Below are positions 10,971-21,609 of a stretch of DNA of 64,000 nucleotides, piece by piece; the first letter of the stretch is position 1, and each line of letters begins with the position of its first letter. Source of the DNA: Agrypnia vestita (Eukaryota; Arthropoda; Insecta; Trichoptera; Phryganeidae); contig JADDOH010023643.1 of NCBI GenBank assembly GCA_016648135.1, forward strand, positions 186,001 to 250,000. Reading direction: 5' to 3'. The notes under the pieces were generated by a model. The model was not told the origin of the DNA. It was given only the letters and a program-made list of their open reading frames with translations, and searched no databases. Both the position numbers and the translations under genes were made by a program.

Positions 10971-11005
10971 CTGATGATGGACCCTGCAATGGGATTCGAA
11001 ACGTC
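10971..11005 (+). ncRNA. hammerhead-ribozyme-like core, right arm
   Basis: CTGATGA (10971-10977), then one unpaired T, GGA and CCC pairing with GGG and TTC across the loop TGCAAT (an A at 10994 is bulged), then GAAA (10998-11001). ACGT (11001-11004) is self-complementary and would give a dimeric helix III; C11005 is the predicted position 17. Bases GCC just upstream and GGC just downstream can pair as the start of stem I. Penelope-like retroelements are known to carry such hammerheads in their pseudo-LTRs; assigning this copy to them is inference. Confidence 0.6.
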
Positions 11006-11060
11006 GGCCAGAGAGGTCACATGTACACGGCAGAATATCCCAGAAAAATATACACAGAAG

Positions 11061-11874
11061 ATTCTGAACGACCGTGAAAACATTAGAACATTTTTATGTA
11101 ATTGACATCTAGAAATTGTTGCCAACCATATTATTTATGTGGTCCATACTGATGCATCACTCAATAGCTTCGTTTTTGGAGAACATCAAATTAATACGCT
11201 AAACATATGTAATTCTTTTACAGTGTAGGTTATAGTTACTGGTTTTGACCTGAATAATTATATGCACGCTGTTATACCGACATACATTGCTGTACTCTTG
11301 ATTCACTTTAATACTTTTTACATGCCATCAATGTCGAATATCTATACCGCGAAAGAAGTAAAATTTATGATCGAACTAATTTGTTTAGGGGGATGAACAG
11401 GTTCTGTAACAAAACTAATAATAATTACGTATTGGTTCCATTTCTACAGACCTCAGAAAGTTCTAAGATAAAAGAAAAGTATTATTACATACCCCTTTTT
11501 CCATCTTCCGTTTCGGAACCAAGTTTTGAATTTCAAGTGTCATTCACGGCTTTCACGGCAAGAAAGTATTGTCGCCAATGACACTGCAGTCAGATACTTT
11601 CCCCTTCTTCCGGCACGGTTTAGTGTGACAATGATAAAGACGCCGACCGGCAATACACAATAATCTTCAGTTTAATGGGGCAGTACCGACTTGGCTATAC
11701 TGAATTATTTGAACATCCGCAAATCATACGTGTTCTTATGCACTGAGCATTTGTAACGTTACAATATTAATAAACAATTCAATAAGCACATCATAAATGT
11801 TTTATCGTAGTAGTATTTTTATTATATACAGACAGAACCTTTTTCCGTATATTTATATAATATACAGTATATCG
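11061..11874. other. unassigned AT-rich sequence
   Basis: No repeat or coding signal recognised; a 66-codon plus-strand frame at 11381-11581 shows no domain. Confidence 0.3.
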
Positions 11875-11879
11875 GTTAA

Positions 11880-12005
11880 TCTTCTTGAATGGCTCTACAG
11901 CTTAGATCAAGGCTTGGCCTCCATCAGTCCTCGCCTCCAACTCCTCCTGTCTCCCGTTGCGGTCCTCCAGTCTGTTTGTTACCCGCAGTATTTGGTTCGC
12001 ACATA
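11880..12005 (-). pseudogene. LINE C-terminal fragment, same family as 14.4 kb
   Basis: Read on the minus strand this is a diverged copy of the end of the 14395-14629 fragment. Shared words are ACCAAATACTGCGGGTA, GGAGGACCGCA, CGGGAGACAGGA, GAGTTGGAGGCGAGG and TGGAGGCCAAG. Only the last 40 codons or so are left, with a frameshift and a TAA before the usual stop. Confidence 0.75.
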
Positions 12006-13424
12006 CCTATTGGTTAATACATTTATTTATTTATACATGTGTCATATATTTTTTAGAACAACCAGTGAAGGGAAGGAATTTATCAGTGAAAATGTCTAGG
12101 TTATTAGAAGAATTAAGGATATTGAATTTTTAGAAATGGAACGGGTTACGAAATAGTTTGATAAATACATAGTTATGTCAAAAATGGGCTGAAATATTTT
12201 TTTGATCGCAAAGGGTATGCAGGACAATGTAAATATATTTGCTCTAATAAATAAGGTGAGTCAACCAGGTTGTTTATAATTTTATAAACTCTCTTCCGTG
12301 AATTGGATGTTTCTTGGCTAACATCGTATAGGTACGTATAACAACATGTAATATTTATGATTTGGGTACTTAACGAGTGTTTGGTTTTGAGGCCACTGCA
12401 ATATCAGACGAAAGAGTATAAATGTAAAATTAAATCAAATAAAGGATTTTATAACTCTAAGACCGTAAAAGCTAATGCACAGCGCGTTGTTTAGAACAAC
12501 GGGGAGGTGACGTTAAAGATGATGTATGAGAATGTTAACAGCATTCGAAAAGGGTAATCAACTAACGGAGATATGAGATGCTTTATTTTATTTCATGTCC
12601 AAAAAAAAACTATGAAGTACAGTAAGAAAAATAAATTATAAAATAATGAATTTAAAGTGGTAGCTTTTAAGCTTTAAAAAAAACTTTTGATTATTTACAA
12701 TGAAAATTAAAAACAATTTAACATACAATCTCTTTTAATAAATCTCCTTACTTATAAAGAACGTATGAATATTAGCAAAACTACATTTTTAACGTTTATC
12801 GTTAGAATTAATTATTTTAAATTATATTACATAACGCAGTTTTTTTTTATTCAGTTGTAGTGCTGGTACAGTCTGGCATATTTCAAATGGTATTTTTGCT
12901 ATCATGGCAAAAAATCATACATCAAAAATTCGTCAAATTCGGCAATCTGCCAAATTGAACATCAACATTTCGCTACACAGGAGCATATTTGAAAAAAACT
13001 GGAAATACGAAATTGGAAGGAAAAAACTGAAAAAAGACTGACGCATGACAACATCGTTTTTTACCGGTTCCTATTAGTGACGGTTAAATTTATCGGGGAA
13101 AATCTGCTGTAATATTGTGAAATTGTCAAAACTGTTTGATATTTTTCAAATGTTTGGTTTTATTATCTGTCACTTGTTTGATTAAAATATGGATTAATTT
13201 TAAACGCTTTCATTTAACTCTCTTTGTCTGTTTATCTGTTATTTGTTGTGGTGGAATCTCGTAAATGATTTTTCACCAACTTCCCGACTAGCTAGAGCTC
13301 TGAAACTTTCAATATTTACGTGAAGTGGATGACCATACATTGTTTAATCATTTTCGCAATGATTTGCTCATTATTGAGATTAAAATTAGTAATCACTCAC
13401 TTACCATAAATTAATCATCGCATC
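12006..13424. other. unassigned AT-rich sequence
   Basis: No coding or terminal-repeat signal recognised. Contains A/T homopolymers (for example 12600-12610, 12839-12849). Confidence 0.3.
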
Positions 13425-13427
13425 ACT

Positions 13428-13772
13428 AAGGCTGGCGCCACACTGAGCGTATCTTCCGCCGCGTCTTTGACTTCGCGGAACGCCGCTACATTTATTTCCA
13501 TGTAATATGCGCTTATCGAACACACTGAGCGGATCATCGGTCGATCCGATGGCGGAATACTCGCTTCGGATCTCCGCCCGCGGAATTTACGTCAACGTGA
13601 AATCGGCGACGTCTCATGTTTTAAATTCATCGTCCGCACTCGTACGCACCTGTGTTTGTTGCAGACTAAATTTGCTGCGGAATGTTGCATGCGACTGCTA
13701 AATTCGGTTGCGGATTTGACGCGACCGAAAAGACGCGGCGTAAGATACTACGCTCAGTGTGGCGCCGGCCTT
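13428..13772. mobile_element. non-autonomous DNA transposon (MITE) with ~40-bp terminal inverted repeats
   Basis: The 345-bp unit starts AAGGCTGGCGCCACACTGAG and ends with its near-complement. The two ends match over roughly 40 bases (GCGTATCTTCCGCCGCGTCTT against AAGACGCGGCG...AGATACTACGC) with a small indel. Both flanks read ACT (13425-13427 and 13773-13775), compatible with a 3-bp target duplication. An internal CACACTGAGCGGATC at 13523-13537 repeats the subterminal motif. It is much richer in G+C than its flanks and has no transposase, so an autonomous relative must have moved it. Superfamily undetermined; a 3-bp duplication would suit PIF/Harbinger but the sequence is not TWA. Confidence 0.8.
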
Positions 13773-13775
13773 ACT

Positions 13776-14394
13776 AGCAAGAGTTGCAGAAAAGGCTGAA
13801 GATGATGCCGTTCGGAAATTTGTTGTAAACTTACACTAAAACAACAAAAAAATCCAATTTTTTTTCGATTTGCTTATAATAAATATAATATAATTAATAA
13901 TTCATTGGAACAAGGATGTGATTATTTTGACTAATATGTGATGTCCGAGATGAGATTTGAACCAATTTGAAACGAATCAGAAATATCTAAATCGGATGGT
14001 GAGCGATGCGGTTACCATAATGCATTTCTCGCGAGAGGACAAAGTTCCACCATTCCGTTCATAAACATTTAAAAAAATAACTCTTCAATAACACCAAAAA
14101 TACTCTGTGGTAACATTATTTATATTACAAAAAATTGAAAAAATAAAATGTGGTATTATGCAAAGTGTAAGTAAGTGTAATACAACAACATAATGTTACA
14201 ACAGGCCCAACTGTAGTAGCGAAACACAAAACACCGAGGCTTGAGAAAATCACATAAATGTACTATGACTTAACCAGGAATTCAAAACAGAACTATCGAA
14301 ACCACGAGGAACCAGAGCCAGGCTCACTGACTACGGGGGCCGCCAAATTTATATGATTTTCTCTAATTAGATAAACATTCTTAAGGCTACAGAG
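13776..14394. other. unassigned AT-rich sequence
   Basis: Nothing recognised; contains A/T-rich low-complexity stretches. Confidence 0.3.
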
Positions 14395-14629
14395 CTCTAT
14401 GTACATGCTCGACAGACTAGGCTGAGATGGGCCCAGAAAGATCCTCGAGGGACATCCGGGTGGAAGAAGTAGGGTCGGCAGACTTAAGCTGCGATGGGAA
14501 GACGAGGTCAAAAGAGAGACGAACCAAATACTGCGGGTACCAGACGGGAGGACCGCAGCGGGAGACAGGAAGAGTTGGAGGCGAGGCCTTATGGAGGCCA
14601 AGGCTCGATATGAGCTGAAGAGCCATTGA
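14395..14629 (+). pseudogene. LINE reverse transcriptase C-terminus (ends at 14629)
   Basis: From 14471 an open frame reads RVGRLKLRWEDEVKRETNQI and goes on through VPDGRTAAGDRKSWRRGL to a TGA at 14627-14629. The pattern GRxxLRWxDEV...DRxxWRxxLxEAKA(R) is the usual end of an insect non-LTR reverse transcriptase. Upstream (14395-14470) the same frame is partly readable but shifted. A related shorter copy is on the minus strand at 11880-12005. The 3' UTR and tail after 14629 are not clearly defined. Confidence 0.8.
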
Positions 14630-15237
14630 AGGAGAAGATGATAAGTAATAATTGTAAATTAATATTTTACCTCAAATATTATTTCACAATTTTAAATACA
14701 ATTAAACTTTCATTTTTATATCCCAATAACTCGGGATAGAGTTTGTACATATTTATTTGTATGTATAATATGATAAACTAACACCGTTTATAATTATTTT
14801 ATAGTTTATTTGAATAAAGACGGAAGTTACGATTAGTTAGTTTCAAGCCCGTCATGCCAGCAATGAATTGAATGAAATTAAATTAAATGAATTGCCGAAA
14901 TTAATTTTGAAAAAGAAAAAAAGTTAAAATTTGTTATTACTTTTGTATTTCAATAAGGATAAATCGGAGTTTATTGGACAAAAGATATTTAATTACTTGA
15001 TTATACACATATAATATACACATAATTCATATAAATATAGGTTAATGTAACAAGCCTAATGGCCACTACCTACCTCGCTAGATATATAGAAATACTTTTT
15101 TTATCATTGCACGCTCTTAGATCGATATCTTATATTTCTTATGAAAGAAAGTAAAATACATACAGTAAAAACCAGGATTAAAAAATATTAAAACATATAA
15201 GAGGATCATGCGATCAGTACAAAAGTATCGTAAAAAA
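14630..15237. other. unassigned AT-rich sequence
   Basis: No feature recognised beyond AT-rich low complexity. Confidence 0.3.
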
Positions 15238-15740
15238 ATATTTATTTATTTATTTATTTATTCATTCATTTACGCCTAAATAGACTTTTACATATGTAGG
15301 TATATAACAGTTATTTGCAAAAATAATATAAACAGAGAGAAAAACAAAAAAAAGAAAGTGTATATAATTTACATTATGGCGGAATGAAGCGCTCTCAGTA
15401 TCGCGCCCCTATACTGTGACAGGCCAGAACCAAACACGTCCGCTATGTTTGTATAATTGTTACCTAACCTGTGTATTCTAGGTACTAGCGAGTTGCTGTG
15501 AGCATTTGTTCTAGTATTGTCACAGTAAAAAGGCGTCGGCACTCGAGTAGTTCGACTGGGTACATGGAACATTATTAAGGACAAAATTTCAGGGCTGTGG
15601 TAATGCGAGTTTACAATTTTATATAATAAAATCAGATCGGATAAAACTCTCCTGTCCGATAGTGGATAAGTTTGTATAGTTAAGATTTTCTATTGGGATA
15701 TGGAGACGGAAATTTATGTAGCGTAAAAATTTATGTTGAA
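15238..15740 (-). pseudogene. LINE reverse transcriptase C-terminus with 3' tail
   Basis: On the minus strand a frame open from about 15735 to 15372 contains LSDRRVLSDLILLYKIVNS, then MFHVPSRTTRVPTPFY, NSLVPRIHRLGNNY and DVFGSGLSQYR. This is the order seen at the end of many insect LINE proteins (an R-R-x-x-x-D-L-x-x-L-Y-K-I-x-N box, a VPxxxxR box, and PxxRxxRxxN). It is followed by a 3' UTR and a tail of repeated AAAT units (15238-15265), as expected for a target-primed insertion. The 5' part of the element is missing. It is a different LINE family from those at 1, 6, 14 and 61 kb. Confidence 0.7.
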
Positions 15741-16577
15741 TTCTGAATATACAATAGGTATATTAAGTTATGGTTTGGAATCCGTAGCCGCGTTGTTATG
15801 GACGTCTTACTTCTTATTAATAATCTCCCTCTTTCCAAATTATTGCACAAAATGAGTGTGAGGAAGCTGGCCAGAATACACGTTTGATACAGTGAACAGG
15901 AGCACATTCTTTCACGTGCCATGGCAGCAACTGTGGTAGTGAAATTCGAAATAAATTCGGGGAGTCTTCTTCACTCAATTTTGTATAGAAAACATAATTG
16001 ACATTTTGGGTGAAATCACGACAGTTACACAGACAAGTGATATCCAAGTTTCACTAATCTTTTTTAATATTTCTGACTTAAATTCGTAGACTATCACGAA
16101 AGTAATTTATATAGAGTAAATATATAAATTTATTTACTCAGACACAAGTTAAATAAAATGATTTAAACCTTGCAACAAAAATCAGCTTTGAAATTCTGCA
16201 CGTTTTTTATAACTTACAAATAAGTTGTATCAAAGCGAATGAATTTTTAACATGCAATATAAATTACTTTCATGATACTCCAACGTTTTGCAGAAAATAG
16301 TTCTGAAATATTGAAAAAAATGTAAACTTTGATGTCGTTTATCTCTGTAACTCCCGACGTTTCACCCAAAGTGTAAAGAATATTTTGTATTAAAAAATGA
16401 ATGAATAAGACTCCCCCGAAGCTTTTGCTACTGGACATCCTGTACAAGTACTTTTATCAGTGTGACCACCTAATAAAAAATCAGTTTTTGATTATTGATA
16501 TTTTTATTGTAATCGACTTTAAATCTCAATATCACAATAAGTTCATTCTTGCATGATCCATATAAAACTCAGTCAAC
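15741..16577. other. unassigned sequence
   Basis: No recognised feature. A perfect short hairpin around 16113-16141 (GAGTAAAT...ATTTACTC) is the only structure seen. Confidence 0.3.
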
Positions 16578-17010
16578 CATATAAATAAAAATGTAAGTGT
16601 TCGTTTGTACAAAATCGCTACAAGATTGCTTTAAAATTTTGGCGCAACGTTGCATTCGATTACGAGGATTATGTTTTTGTATACCTAATTTGTTTTCATA
16701 TATCTACTATTAATTTATATAAATTAAAATGTGTATTTTTGATTGTCTAAAATCATAAATCTCCTAAAGTTCTTTTTGACATAACGTTGCATTCGAATTC
16801 GCACAAATTATTTGAAAAAAGGCGCATATACCTACCCTTTCAATATTGATAAATATTTAGATACAACATTTTTCAAATTCACATTTTTTGATTTTGAAAA
16901 ATTTGCTTTGCTTAAATAAAACCTTTGAACCGATGAGAAAGTGCAGCCAATCGTATTGCGATATCTGTACCTATAAAACTAAAAAAAGTCTGTCTGTGCT
17001 CATGATATAT
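16578..17010 (+). repeat. dispersed repeat, partner of 47447-47808, ending in a Helitron-like 5' end
   Basis: This stretch and the complement of 47447-47808 align over most of their length. Both start ATATAAATAAAAATGTAA..GTTCGTTTG and pass through CAACGTTGCATTC, CCTACCCTTTCAATATTGAT and TTGAACCGATGAGAAA. Both finish in GCGATATCTRTACCTRTAAA. From 16964 the sequence is the TCTGTACCTATAAAACT...GTCTGTCTGT beginning of the Helitron family. This copy has an extra internal duplication of CAACGTTGCATTCGA (16645 and 16783). No coding capacity. Confidence 0.75.
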
Positions 17011-17885
17011 TGTGCAAAAATCATTATTTTAGAGGAAGATTAAATAAAAAGATGTCTTAGTATATTTTTGAAAATTGGCATGAGAAAACTACTTTTCCAG
17101 ATATCAGGATAGCAGCCTGTACTGTAATAGCACAAGTTTAAACATTCATTGTATATTTTATGGGCAGATTTTTTAAGATATGTCAAATTAATTAGCTCAT
17201 AATTGAACCATTTATGGTATTTTGAGTTAAGTTACTTGCGTCTAGGAACAATTTTTTCTTTAATTTGATAAATTGACTTGTAAAATTGGTTAGCTGCATT
17301 ATTAATGTTTTCATTGGACAAGTTACTCCAGTCGATATCATCGTTTTGGAAGAATGGCCAATCGATGTTTGAAAGATGAATGTTGGTATTCACATAATCT
17401 GCTTTATGAAAATTGAAAGATTCTTCCTGGCTTGTGGGGGTAGTATTATATTGATTATGATTTGGGACATCTTCTCTATTGACAGATAATGGAAACTTTT
17501 ATAAATAAATAAATTAAATCTATATATAAATAAATTCATGACCGAAGTCATAACAGAAAACCAATCATGCCTTAGCATGGCCCTTGTATTCCAGTATGCT
17601 AAGCTCTCGTCTACCTCTTGATAATATCCGCAATGTTCTGACTATGTCTTCTCCTGGTATCCTGGTGATCCCGTTGGCTTGTATATGAAAGCCTGTGCTT
17701 TGTGCCTGTTACAGAACATCATTTGTTCTTGCAACATGTCCCGTTTACTGCAGCCTATACCTGAGGATAATCACAAAAATAAAACAACGCTTGAGTTCAT
17801 CACTGATTTCTGGTGCACCTTTGTTATGTCTCTTTATAAATAATAAAATAAACATTAAGCAAGTCAATGTACGTTAATCTATCGG
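17011..17885. other. unassigned AT-rich sequence
   Basis: Nothing recognised. Confidence 0.3.
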
Positions 17886-18190
17886 GGTAGTACGGTTCTA
17901 CCAGTCGATTGACCAAAATAAATAATGGTCCACGACCCGCCGTGAACGGCGACGGTAACGCGGTTAGCGGGTCACAGTGTTCGACATTAACGATGCTAAT
18001 TGACGGATTGTGTCGCGGTCAGGCCGGGCGGTCAATTTGCCGCCCATTGTCCGCCATCCGCCGGTGAAAATGTGACTGCGAATGCAAAGAAATTTAATTT
18101 TAGCCAATCAACCGATATGGCATGGCGCGTTCGAGCCTCCTCATTGTCGGGACGGTAGCCGCCGCCTTTCTTTCCCGCCCTAAAAATTCT
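17886..18190. promoter_or_regulatory. G+C-richer non-repeat island, candidate regulatory element
   Basis: This is the sharpest composition change in the 15-20 kb interval, with many CG dinucleotides (for example GACCCGCCGTGAACGGCGACGG). It holds GCTAATTGACGG and GCCAATCAACCG words that look like homeodomain and CCAAT-type sites. No inverted repeat, tandem repeat, exon or SINE was seen. It could be a conserved non-coding element; this is inference from composition only. Confidence 0.35.
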
Positions 18191-18278
18191 TGTAAGATTA
18201 TTAATATTTGTAATATTTAAAGCATTAAATTTGTCAGACATTTTAGCAAAATGTTATTTATGTTAGTATATAAGCACA

Positions 18279-18703
18279 AAAAATTACTATTTTGTACCGG
18301 TTTCGAGACGTAATCTGCCTGTCGCTTCATCAGGGAACCACTACGCTAGCATGAAAATATCACTACCCACCACAACCATAGTATTTTTACACACCAATAC
18401 TTTCACAAATTACTCTTCACATGCATGTTATTCTACTAAGGGGAAGACCCAATATTTGTAAACTTCCCCTACACACCACACCGTTTCCCTCTCTCCTCTA
18501 CTCAAATTTTTAATCCTTTTTGTAAAGATATTTAGTGCAAGTTGGCCTTTGGTTAGAGTAACACGCATGTGAAGAGTATTTTGTGAAGCTGTCGGTGTGT
18601 AATAATATTGTAGTATGTAGTCATATTTACATGCTTGTGTAGTGGTTATCCCGACGAAGATACGGGTTATGTCTCCAAATCGGTAGACAAAAGAGTAATT
18701 TTT
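18279..18703. repeat. inverted repeat with hammerhead-like motifs (ACCGGT subfamily)
   Basis: Arms 18279-18437 and 18555-18703 are imperfect reverse complements. AAAATTACT..TTTTGT is at the outer ends, ACCACTAC/GTAGTGGT is in the middle, and CTCTTCACATGC matches GCATGTGAAGAG near the 117-base centre. Each arm carries one hammerhead-like core, so this is another Penelope-type inverted pair. The plus-strand core in the right arm is mutated (CCGACGA at 18651-18657, then CAAATCGGTA). Confidence 0.75.
18294..18333 (-). ncRNA. hammerhead-ribozyme-like core (ACCGGT helix III)
   Basis: Minus strand: CTGATGA (18333-18327), one unpaired A, GCGAC pairing with GTCTC (one mismatch) across an 11-base loop, then GAAA and ACCGGT, which is self-complementary, followed by A as the candidate cleavage nucleotide. 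All invariant core bases are present. No clear stem I partner was found, so activity is uncertain. The mirrored right-arm copy has lost two core bases. Confidence 0.55.
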
Positions 18704-19356
18704 AGTGGTTAATAAGAGATGTTCCAAATCATAATCTCAACCATAACCTTTGAGTGCGAATGGTCAGATATTATCCATTTTCGATATTATTTCATGGAAT
18801 GGAAGCGTGGATTCTTGCCGAAGTCAGTCTTAAGCTTATCGTGTGACGAGTATATCTTTCTGGAAATAAACAATAATAAAGTAAATAAAAGATTAAGGCA
18901 TTCTAATTTATCAGGAAATGGGATTACATATAAATCGGTAAAACTCTCATTTTAATACTGGTTTACCTGTTATTTAAGGAGAATGTAAATTAGGTGTCGA
19001 AAATGAATAACATGGCATTACATTTTGATGTAAAATAACGTCATATTTGTAACAAAAAAAAAATTAGCATAAGTAATGAGATATCCAGAGAAGTATCAGA
19101 TGGAGGCAGTGTTGTGGCCCGCTTAGCGTAGAGCTTTTGTGGGCCGCAGAAAAGTGATGAAAGCCGAAAGTTCGAAAATTTTGAACTGAACTTTCCTACG
19201 TATACATAGAAATTTTTAAATTTTACTATTTCGATGGGTCGCAGTAGTATCTACATTTATACTAGAATTGTTTATATGATACAATCAACGGTAAAGAAAA
19301 TAAATTGTTTACCATACAATATTATACGAGTATGTAAATTTATTGCATGAAAAATA
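18704..19356. other. unassigned sequence
   Basis: Nothing recognised; TCGATGGGTCGCAG at about 19232 and GTGGGCCGCAGAAAAG at 19139 look like worn repeat pieces of unknown family. Confidence 0.25.
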
Positions 19357-19735
19357 CTATTTAAAAAATTGATTTTATTATTTGTATATATCTACTTATA
19401 TTTTATTAATTACACCTACATGTTCCATCGTCAGGGTATTTTGAAAATGTCAAAATATCAAAAAGAATAATCTCTTTTGTTTTTTGTTTATCTAAATTAT
19501 TTGAAAAATTATTTTTAAATATTATTGCTGAAGTTCTTAATTACTCGTAATTATTGGAAAAAATTATAAATAATTTAGAAAAACAAAAGGCAGTATTCAT
19601 TTTGATATTTTGACATTTATAAAACCCCCTGACGATGGAAAGGTTTTTCCAAAACATGCAGGTGTAATTAATAAAATATTAGTAGATATATTCAAATAAT
19701 AAAATCAATTTAAAAAAAATCAATCTACAATGTTG
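19357..19735. repeat. foldback with CTGACGA hammerhead relic (ACATG subfamily)
   Basis: Arms about 19370-19515 and 19560-19717 are imperfect complements. Shared words are AAATTGATTTTATTATTTG at the ends, ATATTTTATTAATTACACCT, and GTCAAAATATCAAAA inside. The plus strand at 19630-19660 reads CTGACGA, T, GGAAA-GGT-TTTTCC, then CAAAACATGC. This is a hammerhead-like unit with a good stem II but C for the G of GAAA. The left arm has lost that stem. Confidence 0.7.
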
Positions 19736-19892
19736 CTGAATCAATTGAAAAAAAACTTTTAACTACATCATGAATAATATTTATAAAATTAAAAAAATAA
19801 TGTAAAAAATAAGCAAACATTTATGAGCCTACAAATAATACATCTCGGTACCTATTACACGATATACTCTACTCTACATATAGAAAGATCTC

Positions 19893-20080
19893 CATTAAGG
19901 TGACTTGGACACGTATTTTTAATGCTTAAATGAATGACTAGCGAGATAAATTTTACAGACAATTCCTAAGACAAGGCAGCCGGTGACTAGCCCTAGACTA
20001 AGATAGGAGAAACATCAACCAAAAATCTATGAAAGAAGATTGTCAATAAGTATTGAAGCGGTGCAAAAGGATGAAAATTA
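19893..20080 (+). pseudogene. very decayed LINE C-terminal fragment
   Basis: The plus strand begins with a phrase translating LR*LGHVF, matching the LRWLGHV box of the 38.46-kb fragment at both nucleotide and protein level (GGTGACTTGGACACGTATT against GGTGGCTTGGACATGTATT). Further phrases such as AAGACAAGGCAGCCGGTGAC correspond to its basic segment. Many stops and indels. Confidence 0.55.
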
Positions 20081-20347
20081 TGATGATGACAAAAGTAATG
20101 GTTTGATAAAAATAATAAATGGAAAGGACCTCTGTGTATAATTTATAAACAAGTTATTAAAATTAAATTTGAATTATTTGTTTACATATTCCGACAGTAA
20201 ATTGGAATATTTCAGAAACAATACCCGTTCGTTATTTTAATTATCATTTTGTTTACTAGAGCCGCAAACTGTTTTAAAAAAACATGAAATCCAAATAATG
20301 GTACACCAAATTTCGAAATGCATTGAAATATCGTTAAACTTAAATAT

Positions 20348-20520
20348 AGCGGCCCTCGCAGCCCAGTTGGTATGACACTGGCTTCTCACACCGAGGGTTA
20401 CGGGTTCGATTCTCGGTGAGGTCACAATGTTTCTATGTAATTTAGTCAAGGTTGGATATTTTTGTGATTTCTTTTATTGGGCTTATTGGCCTGTAGAGGC
20501 GTTTTAAAAAAAGGAAACGA
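20348..20520 (+). mobile_element. tRNA-derived SINE, family 2
   Basis: The head GCGGCCCTCGCAGCCCAGTT is followed by GGTATGACACTGGCTTCTCA, GAGGGTTACGGGTTCGATTC (B box) and TCGGTGAGGTCAC. The tail TTTAGTCAAGG...TTGGGCTTATTGGCCTG follows. The same head and tail occur on the minus strand at 28010-28165 and 36722-36872. The D-arm and T-arm resemble a tRNA, but no complete acceptor stem forms, so it is a SINE. Confidence 0.8.
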
Positions 20521-20559
20521 TTTTTTTTTATATTTATATATATTGACGGCTGACATTTT

Positions 20560-20865
20560 TGCTGATAGTATAACTGTTTATAAGACAAAGCTGATACAAT
20601 TGTTTACATCTCAACGAAATGGAAATGGACAATAAATTTTTCTATTTTACCTTTAACTATTATTATTTGTACCTTTAATTTATTATTATTTTATCTGTCT
20701 TATGTTTTTCTGCATTATTATTATTATTATTATTATTACCATTTGACTATTATTATTGTAACTTTTAACTGTATTATTATTTTAACCGTCTTATGTTAAT
20801 TAAAAAAAAAAATATTCTGTATATTTGTAAAAGCCCATAAGGGCGTTAAATAATAAAAAAAAAAT
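20560..20865 (+). repeat. LINE 3' end with AAAAGCCC..GGGCGTTAA tail
   Basis: The segment ends in TGTAAAAGCCCATAAGGGCG then TTAAATAATAAA and A-runs. Ends of the same type are at 50070-50135 (TGTAAAAGCCCTATAGGGCG) and 63620-63690 (TGTAAAATCCCACAAGGGCG), all in plus orientation. The short GCCC..GGGC hairpin just before the tail is typical of the recognition structure at the 3' end of LINEs. Several ATT microsatellite runs (20716-20740) lie in it. No coding part remains. Confidence 0.6.
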
Positions 20866-21494
20866 ATTTATCTTTTTTTTAGCTACCACTTTTAATTTTT
20901 TTTTTTCGTAGGTTGAATATAAAAAAAGCTACCTGCCTTAGAGCAGGTATTTATATATACTTAACAAGGTAGGTAGTGACTGAGAGCCTTTTTACACACT
21001 GTTTTATGCTTGTGTTTATTTAGTAATATAGATGTATTAATCATTTAACCAATAAACCGGTCGGTTTATCGGCATTGAAACTAAAATTGAAAATATTACG
21101 CGTCATTCTCTCTATGCCAGTAGACTAAAAGAAGTAATGCTTTACCAAAATACATCGTTCAAACCTACGGCACAATATTTCATTACTGATTAAAATTCGT
21201 GAGCATTTGCAGACACTTATGATAAGATTGCATTTTTTTGGTGTTATTTATGATTGATTTCATGTGCATTGTTTTATCACTGTTAATTTCTTGTCACTAT
21301 TATGTTTTGTACGTTGCGTACGCACATACCATTAAATCGATTCTGGGCCCAAGAATTATCCTAAATTATTATATTATTATTAATTATTATATTCATTATT
21401 ACGATATAAAATAGACTTTCACATCGGAAAACTTACATAAACACATAATATGTGCTTTGATGGTTAGCTATATAAATCAGCTATATTCTTTCTG
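20866..21494. other. unassigned sequence
   Basis: Nothing recognised. Confidence 0.3.
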
Positions 21495-21600
21495 ACCAGA
21501 CTTTCAAGGCTGTTCTGCAATGTATGATCTATCTGGCTTACGTTTCAATATCATCGCAGGATCAATCATCAGGTTAGATTGACTATGAGTGTTGATGGAC
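21495..21600 (-). mobile_element. single-arm relic of the 10.9-kb hammerhead repeat
   Basis: On the minus strand the hammerhead-like core is followed by AGCCAGATAGATCATACATT and GCAGAACAGCC. These parallel GGCCAGAGAGGTCACATGTA and CGGCAGAATATCC of the 10.9-kb inverted repeat. Only one arm is present here, showing that the unit also exists outside the palindrome. Confidence 0.65.
21533..21572 (-). ncRNA. hammerhead-ribozyme-like core, single copy
   Basis: Minus strand: CTGATGA (21572-21566), T, then GATCC...GATATT around TGCGAT, then GAAAC (21546-21542) and GTA. ACGT again lies at the helix III position, here followed by A instead of C. Stem II is weakened compared with the 10.9-kb copies. 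Confidence 0.5.
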
Positions 21601-21609
21601 TTGCATTAC

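Larger units (their letters stand above)
10855..11060. repeat. near-perfect inverted repeat, 95-bp arms, 16-base loop
   Basis: Arms 10855-10949 and 10966-11060 differ at about five positions; the spacer is ATGTAATCCGGCACAC. Each arm holds a complete hammerhead-like core in opposite orientation. The outer parts of the arms share CTCTCTGGCCGACGTTTCG and TTCTGGGATATTCTGCCGTG (right arm as complement). The arms are little diverged, so the structure is fairly young or kept similar by conversion. As RNA the whole unit would fold into a long hairpin, competing with folding of either ribozyme. A related single copy lies at 21495-21600. Confidence 0.9.
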
